A stretch of 64,000 bases of DNA from Arthrobacter sp. PM3. Lineage in GTDB: Bacteria; Actinomycetota; Actinomycetes; Actinomycetales; Micrococcaceae. The notes under the pieces are model-generated. The model saw nothing but the letters and a program-made list of their open reading frames with translations, was not told the DNA's origin and did no database searches. The stretch spans positions 469,397 to 533,396 of the forward strand of contig NZ_CP022314.1 of the NCBI RefSeq assembly GCF_003352915.1. Reading direction: 5' to 3'. Positions 57,781 through 64,000 of the stretch are shown here, piece after piece; within the stretch, counting starts at the first letter, position 1, and each line of letters starts with the position of its first letter. The position numbers and the translations under genes were made by a program.

Positions 57781-59754
57781 TCACCCCAGGAACGTGCGGT
57801 GGATGTCGCTGCCGTAGCGCCGGATGATGTCCCGCTTGGCGGCCTGGAACGCTGCGAGGTCGCCCGCATGGCCGCGCTGCTCGGCACGGCGCCGCGCCAG
57901 TTCATCGGAGATCACGTCGAGGAACAGCTCGGCCAGCAGGAGCCGGGCGGAATCCCGGAAGCGGCCGCGTCCGTCGACATACAGCTGGACCGTCGGGGCG
58001 CCGGTGTTGATGATGACCTTGCGCTCCGCGGCGCTGTAGACGGCGCGGTCCGCGCTGTTGTGCAGGTTTCGGAAGTCGTAACCGGTGAAGAGGTCGACGC
58101 CGTGATCCCGGCTCGGGCGGCGGACCTCGCGGTGCGCGGGATGCTGCGCCGCGGCCCCGACGGCGGCAGGGGCGGCGATGGCGTGGTGCGGCGGCTGGTC
58201 CACGCTGCGGCGGGAGGCGTGGTCGGCGATGACGATTTCACACAGCGCCCAGTAGTCGCCGGCCCGGACGGTGATCTCGCCGTGGTCGCCGGCCCGCTCC
58301 CCCGTCAAGGTCCACTCGATTCTCCGGGTGTCCCCAAGTGAGCTAACAGGGATCGGCATTGGGGCCGGATCGATCCGCAGCGAGCCGGACAGCGTGACGT
58401 CAAAGGTGAGCGTCCCGGCGTCGGGCAACTGGGCCGGATCCAGCAGCAGCGCGACATGGAACGAATGCCCCGGCGGCCGGTAGTAGAACGGCGTGGTGAA
58501 CCGCAGCGCCGCGGGCTGCGTCCCGGCGGCCGGCGAGCCGTCCCCGTCCCAGCGCGGCGGCGCCGTCTCCAGGCCCAGATCGACGACGGCCGCCTCGCTC
58601 ATATGCTGCAGCAGGCGTTCGATCATCTCGGCGGTGCGCCCCGACGTGGTGGCGCGTTCGAGGTGCGTGAGTTTGTCCTTCTCGGCCTGCACGGCGCCGG
58701 CGATCATCCGGCTGACAGCGCGGGAGAAGGCCGCGACGAACGGGTCCTTGAGGTTCAGGCCCTCCCGCTCGTCGCTGATGATCGCCTTGCCCCGGCCCAG
58801 CATGTCGGTCAGCGCGGCGCAGCGCACGGTGCCGAACAGGTATTCGGTGCCCACCTGGTTCTCGTACTCGAACAACTGGCAGTCGAGCACCGCCATGCCG
58901 GATTCGACGACCAGGCCGGCGGTGCGTTCGTCGCCCTTGAGGGTAAGTTCCACGTCCCGGGCCCGCTTGAGCGTGACGGTGAAGGGAAACTCCTGGCCCT
59001 CGAAGCTGAAGCTGCCCGGCTGGTCCGGACCGATCAGCACCGCGGCCGGGGGCTCGCGGAACCGGATGCCCTCGCTGCCGTAGTCCTCCGCACCGGGGCG
59101 GCCGTGCACCAGCTCCACCGCCCGCCGGTCCAGCACGTCCCGCAGATAGATGTTGTCCGAGAGTGACTGCAGCAGCGTGGCGTGCTGGGTGATTGTCACG
59201 TGCGGGTTGTCGACGACGATCGTCACCCGGGTGCCGTGGCCGGCGTCGTTCCCGGCTCCGTCGCCGGCGGCGATCCCCAGCCGGGCGTAGTCCGCGGGGA
59301 AGGCACGGCGGTCCGCGCCGTCGTCGTCGTACAGGTAGCCGCCGTTTTCTCCGCGGAAGACGTCGATGCGGGTGAATCGGCCGTCCTTGATGGTCTCGAT
59401 CCAGCCGTGCCCCAGCCCGAAGATGGCCTGCTTGAGGCCGCGGCCGAAGTACCCGCGGCCGGTGCCCTCGCCGCGGGACAGCGGGCTGTGCGCGCCGCCG
59501 TAGCTGAGGATGCGGCCCGCCTGTTCGAAGGACATGCCCTCCGCCTGGTCGCTGACTGTCAGCACCGCCCCGGCGAGGTGGCGCTCGTAGCCGACGCGGA
59601 TCCGTCCGGCCGCGGAGGCGCCGGCCCTCTCGAGCCGGGCGTAGCTGTCGTCACTGTTGGTGATCAACTCCACGAGCGCTTTTTCGACCGAGGCGAAGCG
59701 CCGGGAGTCGATCCCGATCACCCGCTGGTCCACCTGGATCTCGGCAACCGTCAT
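57781..59754 (-). CDS. GHKL-family ATP-binding protein, MORC/Hsp90-like
   Basis: A 657-residue protein with an N-terminal GHKL ATPase: N-box KALVELITNSDDSY (residues 25-38), Mg/adenine motif VSDQAEGMSFEQAG (67-80), lid region GRGYFGRGLKQAIFGLGHGW (99-118) and GHGTRVTIVV (172-181). The rest has no domain I recognise; it includes a histidine-rich linker (PPHHAIAAPAAVGAAAQHPA) and a C-terminal VIINTGAPTVQLYVDGRGRF that looks like a substrate or oligomer domain. Such MORC-like ATPases in bacteria are often near defence genes; a nuclease-like gene is 1.2 kb away. ATG 59754 follows GAGG. Function unknown. Confidence 0.8.
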   Translation of the reverse strand: MTVAEIQVDQRVIGIDSRRFASVEKALVELITNSDDSYARLERAGASAAGRIRVGYERHLAGAVLTVSDQAEGMSFEQAGRILSYGGAHSPLSRGEGTGRGYFGRGLKQAIFGLGHGWIETIKDGRFTRIDVFRGENGGYLYDDDGADRRAFPADYARLGIAAGDGAGNDAGHGTRVTIVVDNPHVTITQHATLLQSLSDNIYLRDVLDRRAVELVHGRPGAEDYGSEGIRFREPPAAVLIGPDQPGSFSFEGQEFPFTVTLKRARDVELTLKGDERTAGLVVESGMAVLDCQLFEYENQVGTEYLFGTVRCAALTDMLGRGKAIISDEREGLNLKDPFVAAFSRAVSRMIAGAVQAEKDKLTHLERATTSGRTAEMIERLLQHMSEAAVVDLGLETAPPRWDGDGSPAAGTQPAALRFTTPFYYRPPGHSFHVALLLDPAQLPDAGTLTFDVTLSGSLRIDPAPMPIPVSSLGDTRRIEWTLTGERAGDHGEITVRAGDYWALCEIVIADHASRRSVDQPPHHAIAAPAAVGAAAQHPAHREVRRPSRDHGVDLFTGYDFRNLHNSADRAVYSAAERKVIINTGAPTVQLYVDGRGRFRDSARLLLAELFLDVISDELARRRAEQRGHAGDLAAFQAAKRDIIRRYGSDIHRTFLG

Positions 59755-59997
59755 GCTGCTTACCTCGCTCACAACTGAAGCTGGTGCTATACGACGCACA
59801 ATAACGCATCGGCTGCCCGTTACCGGTAGGAATTCCTGAGGCCGGCAGCCTGCCGGAGCCCGGGCCGCCTTCGCCGTGCCGCCATTGGACGATACTGGCC
59901 GGAATGAAGCGATTATTCCGGCCACATCTGTCACATCGCCGGCCGCCGATGGGTCCGCCGTCCATGCTCGACAAGAGACTCGCACCCGGCCGGCGCG

Positions 59998-60378
59998 TCA
60001 GCCCAGCGCGATCACAAACGCCAGACCAGCGAGGACGACAGATACAGGGACCATGACGCGCCTCTCCTGCGTGCTCTTGGACGCAAGGTTGGGCAGCACG
60101 CTGAGCATCAAATAGGCAGCAACCACCCACATCGCGACCACGCCAACGAACGGCGACGGCATGATCGCAATCAGCCCTGCGCGCTCCAAGGCAACCCCTG
60201 CAAAGACTGCGTAGACGAGGACTGAGACGGCACTCCCGATCCGGAGGCGCCCCGGAAGCACCGCGTTCCGGCCTCCCCAGGCGAACCGGCCAAGTGGTAA
60301 CCCGGCGATAAGCAACAACTGGAACACGGCAAGAAGGCCGAGCACGGCACAGAAAAGGAGGGGAATTACGGGCGTCAT
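59998..60378 (-). CDS. Four-helix membrane protein of unknown function
   Basis: A 126-residue protein of almost only hydrophobic helices: PLLFCAVLGLLAVFQLLLIA, RIGSAVSVLVYAVFAGVALE, VGVVAMWVVAAYLMLSVLPN and VPVSVVLAGLAFVIALG, with short charged turns. Topology predicts four transmembrane segments. No known domain recognised. ATG 60378 is used; GTG 60420 is an alternative. Confidence 0.7.
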   Translation of the reverse strand: MTPVIPLLFCAVLGLLAVFQLLLIAGLPLGRFAWGGRNAVLPGRLRIGSAVSVLVYAVFAGVALERAGLIAIMPSPFVGVVAMWVVAAYLMLSVLPNLASKSTQERRVMVPVSVVLAGLAFVIALG

Positions 60379-60756
60379 GGGCTGAAGGCTACTGGGCGGC
60401 GCGAACAGGTCCGCGGGCACGACACGCTATGCAGCGCGCATTCTGCAGGTGCACGACAGAATGCCGCGGACGGTGCCGTTGAGGGCCGGCGGCCGAAGAC
60501 CTCGTTAGGTGGACCGTGGCGGTGGATATGAAGGACTTCTGAGGCAGCCGTCCACGCGGCTGTGATCAGACTCACCCGCAATCGGCTTGAGAGCTCCGGG
60601 CCCGCCTGTGCACTATGGAAAAGGTGGACGCAATGAGGCCAAACCGGTGAGCTCGCAGAGCTGCCCAAGGTCTCAGGCGTTCCTGGTTTGACCCACGGCG
60701 GCTCCGCATCGGTGCGGCAGCCGGACATCCGGATTCATGAATGGAAGCACTGAACA
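60379..60756. other. 378-nt gap without a recognised gene
   Basis: Lies between a leftward membrane-protein gene and a short rightward frame. A possible rightward promoter is TTGAGA (60587-60592) and CACTAT (60611-60616), 18 nt apart, about 140 nt ahead of the 59-codon frame. A long untranslated leader would result. No structured RNA was identified. Confidence 0.45.
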
Positions 60757-60936
60757 ATGACGTTTGAAACTGCCAACTCTGTTACCCACAAGCTCTGGGA
60801 CCGGGCCACCATGCACCACGAGCTCGACGCCCTGATCCACGACCTCTCCGAGCGCCACAACACCACCAAGAGCAACATCGCGGTCCACGCCAGCGGCCCG
60901 AACACCTTCACGCTCAGCCTGAACCCCGGCGCCTAA
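60757..60936 (+). CDS. Small protein of 59 residues, unknown function
   Basis: ATG 60757, ribosome site GGAAG nine nucleotides upstream, and a 59-codon frame ending in TAA just before a strong T-tailed terminator. The sequence runs MTFETANSVTHKLWDRATMH, then HELDALIHDLSERHNTTKSN and AVHASGPNTFTLSLNPGA, a balanced, non-repetitive composition with helix then strand, as in a real small protein. Clear start signal plus terminator support a gene; its role is unknown. Confidence 0.7.
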   Translation: MTFETANSVTHKLWDRATMHHELDALIHDLSERHNTTKSNIAVHASGPNTFTLSLNPGA

Positions 60937-60969
60937 AGACCGGTTTCATAGGCAGTAAGCAACGCCAAC

Positions 60970-61003
60970 GGACGACGGCGGGAGTCACCTCCCGCCGTCG
61001 TCC
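60970..61003 (+). terminator. Intrinsic terminator with T-rich tail
   Basis: A perfect 15-bp stem GGACGACGGCGGGAG (60970-60984) with 60989-61003, loop TCAC, then ttggttt. It follows the 59-codon gene by 33 nt. Confidence 0.88.
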
Positions 61004-61038
61004 TTGGTTTCTGCCGTCCTCCTGAGCCCGCGGTTCGG

Positions 61039-61188
61039 CTATGCCGAGTGACCGCTCGCGCTAACGTCCCGCGCCTTTTCCCTCTCGTAGGAACGCAGCC
61101 CGTGCTTCACGCCGAGGCGAATGACCCAGTACAAGGCGGTCACACCGAGAATTACAGGCACAACTATCACAAGCGCGCCGATGACCAT
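61039..61188 (-). CDS. Small single-helix membrane protein
   Basis: A 49-residue peptide, VIGALVIVVPVILGVTALYW as one transmembrane helix, followed by a basic tail (GLRSYEREKARDVSASG). ATG 61188 has TAGG four nucleotides upstream; a TTG start at 61230 would add 14 residues. It lies 82 nt after the calpain-like gene on the same strand and could form a pair with it. Confidence 0.55.
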   Translation of the reverse strand: MVIGALVIVVPVILGVTALYWVIRLGVKHGLRSYEREKARDVSASGHSA

Positions 61189-61269
61189 CGAACCTACGTC
61201 CAAAGCGTCCCCCCAGTGAGCTCTTTTCAAGCAAGCTTCTCACGCGGGCCTGCCCCGGGGACGCAACCC

Positions 61270-62172
61270 TCAGGGATACGTGGGGATCGCGATGTACTGG
61301 TTGATGTTGGTGGACTCGAAGGCAGCGAAGGAGAGCGTGGATTGGCCGCCCTGCGGATTGCCGACCACCACGCTGTGGTCCGACGCGTTCACGTCCAGCA
61401 CGGCGTAAGAGTGGTCGGAGTCCAGCCGGCCGTCGGAGTTTGAGGTTCCCAGCGTGATGAGGCCGTTCGTGAAATCCTGCTGCATCTGCTCAAAGCTCAC
61501 GTCCGTCATGGGACCGCCGGGGTTGCGGTCCACGCCCACCTTGCCGGTGATGGCATAGAGGGCGTTGTGCACGTCGTGGTCCTGGGCGTTGCTGAGGTCG
61601 GTGCCGTCGATGTTCTTGTAGCTGTTGCCGTTCGCAGCCGCCCATCCCTTCTCGATGATCGCCGCCCACGAGACGTTCTTGCCGCCGATCTTTTCGATGC
61701 CGTTTTCGAAGGGTTCGCCGTGGCGGTAGGGCAGGTCACCGTTGACGGTCACCTGCACGGGATCGGGCACGCCGTTGTACTTGCTGTGGAAGGACATGGT
61801 GTACGTTCCGTCGCCGTTGGCATGAACCAGGTTTTGAATGGTGTCGGGCTCCCGCGCGGCCACGGTCATCAGGGCCGCCAGGAAGTAGCAGTCCCCGGCG
61901 TCGCCCTGGGCGATGTTGGACAGGTCGCCGGAAATGTTGGGCGTCCCGTCGGTTTTGAGCGCAAACAGCACCTGATCCGGCACGGCCTGGTAGGTCGCGC
62001 GGCCTGCCGCCGGGTTCGATCCGGGAGGCGCCGACGCAGCGGGACCCTGGTTCGGCCCAACGGTCGTCCTGTACAGGATAACGAGACCGATTCCCACGAC
62101 CACTGCCACGGCAATCAGCGACGGAATGCCGATGGCCCAGAATTTAGTTGACTTGAATGCTGCACGCTTCAT
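61270..62172 (-). CDS. Membrane-anchored calpain-type cysteine protease (peptidase family C2-like)
   Basis: A 300-residue protein: an N-terminal transmembrane anchor (AIGIPSLIAVAVVVGIGLVI, residues 13-32) then an extracytoplasmic catalytic domain. The calpain triad is in place: Cys95 in AQGDAGDCYFLAALM, His254 in LDSDHSYAVLDV and Asn272 in VVGNPQGG, in the family order Cys-His-Asn with typical spacing. The Q-G-x-x-G-D-C-x-F-L pattern matches calpain's. The EF-hand and C2 parts of animal calpains are absent. Bacterial calpains are scattered and largely uncharacterised; here it would face outward or be anchored at the membrane. ATG 62172 with GGAAGG. Confidence 0.82.
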   Translation of the reverse strand: MKRAAFKSTKFWAIGIPSLIAVAVVVGIGLVILYRTTVGPNQGPAASAPPGSNPAAGRATYQAVPDQVLFALKTDGTPNISGDLSNIAQGDAGDCYFLAALMTVAAREPDTIQNLVHANGDGTYTMSFHSKYNGVPDPVQVTVNGDLPYRHGEPFENGIEKIGGKNVSWAAIIEKGWAAANGNSYKNIDGTDLSNAQDHDVHNALYAITGKVGVDRNPGGPMTDVSFEQMQQDFTNGLITLGTSNSDGRLDSDHSYAVLDVNASDHSVVVGNPQGGQSTLSFAAFESTNINQYIAIPTYP

Positions 62173-62265
62173 GTGACGTGCCTTCCCGTCCTGCGGGTTC
62201 CTGCCCGGGCGCCGCCGCCTCGGTGGCAGGCTCCGTCGCCGTCTTCGCCGTCGGCCCGCGGTTTA

Positions 62266-62281
62266 TTGATGAATTCATCAA
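62266..62281. promoter_or_regulatory. Perfect 16-bp palindrome TTGATGAATTCATCAA
   Basis: It lies in the 257-nt divergent gap between the calpain-like and NYN genes and is A/T-rich in a G/C-rich setting. A regulator binding here could control either promoter; no regulator gene is adjacent. Confidence 0.65.
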
Positions 62282-62429
62282 CTTCTCAACAGCTTGCCCC
62301 GGGCAACCACACGCGCGCAAGGGCCGGCGGCCGATCCACAGGGAAAACACACGGAAGTCACAGCGGGGGACGCGGCCTGGTGCCCGCAACATCTGGTGAG
62401 CGCACGGCACTTACTGGCACACTGAGCCG

Positions 62430-63692
62430 ATGACCGAACCTCTCCCCCAGTCCCGAAGGCCCGGCATCCGTGCCGCAATGTTCGTTGACTTCGACAACGT
62501 CTATATAGGCCTGCAGGCGCTGGACCCGGCGGCGGCCAAGAGGTTCGCCGAGGATCCCAAGCACTGGATGGACGCTCTGGCCGACGGCGGGGCCGGGGAA
62601 ACCTCCCGGCGGTTCCTCATCCGCAACTGCTACCTGAACCCGGTGGTCTTCTCCAAGTACCGGACGTACTGGACCAGGGCAGGGTTCCGCGTGATCGACT
62701 GCCCGTCCCTGACCCAGCGCGGCAAGAGCAGCACGGACATCAACCTGGTCCTGGACGCCGTCGACGCGCTCTCCGGGACCGGGAACATCGACGAGTTTTT
62801 CGTCGCCTCCGCCGACGCGGACTTCACGTCCCTCGTTCAGCGGTTCCGGGCCGCGGACCGCATGACCACCGTGATCGCCGCCGGCGCCGTGGCCTTCGCC
62901 TATCGCGAGATGGCCGACAGCGTGGTGGAATCCCATGACTTCGTGGCGATCCTCAACGGAACCGGTGCCGAGGCCGGCCGGCCGGTGCGGCGCGGCCAGC
63001 CCGCAGCCCCGTTCAGGACCGCCCCGGCCGCCTCCGGAGCGGCGGCCACGGCTGCCGAGGAAGTCCGCGCCCTGGTGCAGTCCGCACCGGGCCCGCTCAC
63101 CGGTGCCCTTGTGGCGCACCGGGCGCTCACGGCGGACCCGTCCCTCAAGACCGACTGGGGCGGCTACGGCAAGTTCGGCTCCTGGGTTGCGCAGGTCGGC
63201 CAGGGCATCGAATACGCGGCCACGCCACAGCCCGGCTGGGTGTGGGACGCCACCCGGTTCTCGCCGGATGACCTGCCGTCGCCGGCGGAGATCCGCCCGG
63301 CGATCGAGGATCAGATCACGCGCGTGACCGACATTCCCGCACTGTCCTCCGCCCAGTTCCGGCAGGTTTTCCTGTCGATGGAGTCGACGCTCCGCGAACG
63401 CCCGGTCAACCGCAGTGAACTGGCGCGCCTGGTCCGGGACGACTGCGTCGCGGCTGGAACCGCGGTGTCCCGGGCCGCCGTGAACTTCGTCATCCAGGGC
63501 CTGGGGTACGCGAATGTCCAGCTCAACGACGAGGTCACGGCCCCGGGCCTGGCGGCCGCGTGGCTGAAGAACGTGGAGGAACTCTGCCGGGTGGCCCTCA
63601 TCGAATTCGACGACGCCGAACGGCTCGCCTTGCGGCGGTGGGCAGGCGGCGGCCTCCTGGAGCCGGGCCCGGACGGCGACGGCGACCTGTAA
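62430..63692 (+). CDS. NYN-domain RNase-like protein with C-terminal OST-HTH/LOTUS-type repeats
   Basis: A 420-residue protein. The NYN (PIN-like) nuclease domain occupies about residues 14-175: FVDFDNVYIGLQALD with the first Asp, KSSTDINLVLDAVDALSGTG, and VASADADFTSLVQRFRAADR carry the acidic residues expected to bind metal. The region 205-400 has two repeats resembling OST-HTH/LOTUS RNA-binding domains (TAEEVRALVQSAPGPLTGA; SSAQFRQVFLSMESTLRERP). The LabA/MARF1-like architecture suggests RNA handling. ATG 62430 has no strong ribosome site. Confidence 0.85.
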   Translation: MTEPLPQSRRPGIRAAMFVDFDNVYIGLQALDPAAAKRFAEDPKHWMDALADGGAGETSRRFLIRNCYLNPVVFSKYRTYWTRAGFRVIDCPSLTQRGKSSTDINLVLDAVDALSGTGNIDEFFVASADADFTSLVQRFRAADRMTTVIAAGAVAFAYREMADSVVESHDFVAILNGTGAEAGRPVRRGQPAAPFRTAPAASGAAATAAEEVRALVQSAPGPLTGALVAHRALTADPSLKTDWGGYGKFGSWVAQVGQGIEYAATPQPGWVWDATRFSPDDLPSPAEIRPAIEDQITRVTDIPALSSAQFRQVFLSMESTLRERPVNRSELARLVRDDCVAAGTAVSRAAVNFVIQGLGYANVQLNDEVTAPGLAAAWLKNVEELCRVALIEFDDAERLALRRWAGGGLLEPGPDGDGDL

Positions 63693-63700
63693 GGCCCGGC

Positions 63701-63741
63701 GCCGCCGTCGGGAATTCCCCCGAAGGGCGTCCGACGGCGGC
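63701..63741. terminator. Hairpin between the convergent NYN and purU genes
   Basis: An 11-bp perfect stem GCCGCCGTCGG (63701-63711) with 63731-63741 around a 19-nt loop, between two convergent stops. Confidence 0.7.
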
Positions 63742-63748
63742 ACGGAAC

Positions 63749-64000
63749 CTAGCGCAGCACCACCGTCCGGTTGCCGTGCAGGATGACGCGCCCCTCGCAG
63801 TGCCAGCGGACGGCGTTGGAGAGGGCCTTGCACTCGGTGTCGCGTCCGGCGGCGACGAGGTCGTCCGGCCCGTAAGTGTGGTCCACTTCCACCACCTGCT
63901 GGGCGATGATCGGCCCCTCATCGAGCTCCGCGTTGACGTAGTGCGCCGTGGCGCCGACGGTCTTGACGCCGCGGGCGTAGGCCTGGTGGTACGGCTTCGC
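63749..64000 (-). CDS. purU: Formyltetrahydrofolate deformylase, C-terminal part (cut by window end)
   Basis: The 83 visible residues end the PurU protein: AKPYHQAYARGVKTVGATAH, YVNAELDEGPIIAQQVVEVD and HTYGPDDLVAAGRDTECKAL are family motifs; the G-A-T-A-H segment and the Asp in ELDEGP belong to the formyl-transferase-like active site. PurU hydrolyses 10-formyltetrahydrofolate to formate and tetrahydrofolate. The N-terminal ACT domain is outside the window. Confidence 0.93.
   Translation of the reverse strand, partial: AKPYHQAYARGVKTVGATAHYVNAELDEGPIIAQQVVEVDHTYGPDDLVAAGRDTECKALSNAVRWHCEGRVILHGNRTVVLR

Noticed and set aside
60379..60756. Structured non-coding RNA in the gap before the 59-codon gene
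   Set aside because: Only short, weak helices were seen and no known riboswitch or RNA motif; a plain leader is sufficient.

Overview
The window looks like a chromosomal stretch of a high-G+C actinobacterium, most likely an Arthrobacter or Pseudarthrobacter-type Micrococcaceae. The reasons are a strong codon bias to G/C in third position, frequent GTG starts with purine-rich ribosome sites, ATGA/GTGA stop-start overlaps, and a gene set dominated by sugar and organic-acid catabolic clusters, each with its own LacI, GntR, ROK, IclR or PucR regulator. No rRNA, tRNA, CRISPR array, transposase or prophage structural gene was seen. Both ends cut genes: transketolase on the left and formyltetrahydrofolate deformylase (purU) on the right.

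Region 1 (1-7.8 kb) is a compact leftward operon: MFS carrier, erythrulose-type DAK kinase, RpiB-like and TpiA-like isomerases, a TIM-barrel decarboxylase candidate and an ApnO-like dehydrogenase, with a divergent GntR regulator. Together they fit a D-apionate -> 3-oxo-isoapionate -> L-erythrulose -> erythrose-4-phosphate route ending at transketolase. Region 2 (7.9-16.6 kb) is a leftward ABC-sugar-importer operon with two Gfo/Idh dehydrogenases, a TIM-barrel protein and a ThuA-like protein, under a LacI regulator with two TCGAAA-NN-TTTCG(A/T) sites; one permease is frameshifted. Region 3 (16.6-23 kb) is a xylitol/xylose module: alditol oxidase, XylA, XylB, a XylR-like ROK regulator and an aldose epimerase.

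Region 4 (23-31 kb) is mixed: ArfB, an IolG-like/Gfo-Idh pair with a divergent LacI regulator, a DUF1992 protein, and a cellulose-synthase-like glycosyltransferase carrying a PilZ (cyclic-di-GMP) domain. Region 5 (31-38.2 kb) is a TRAP-transporter catabolic operon with a SAF-domain oxidoreductase and a LacI regulator. Region 6 (38.2-44.1 kb) holds an acyl-CoA ligase, an MBL-fold hydrolase, an IclR regulator, a shikimate-dehydrogenase-like enzyme and an MHS carrier, plausibly for quinate/shikimate-like acids. Region 7 (44.3-50.5 kb) joins a PucR/CdaR regulator, glutaminase and an amino-acid permease, then a cysteine-rich mini-ORF and a ThDP enzyme.

Region 8 (50.6-64 kb) is the most accessory-looking part: an SDR/TetR pair, a DinB protein, a DUF2306 gene broken by frameshifts, a TetR gene with twin 15-bp palindromes, a G+C-poor stand-alone HsdR-N-type nuclease gene between 35-bp direct repeats, a MORC-like GHKL ATPase, a membrane-anchored calpain-type protease and a NYN-domain protein. 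Four copies of a nested palindromic element (core TCGCCGGAA...TTCCGGCGA) sit at gene 3' ends across the window (7.9, 23.1, 52.8 and 54.4 kb). This repeat family and the 52.7-60 kb island are the strongest leads for something undescribed.
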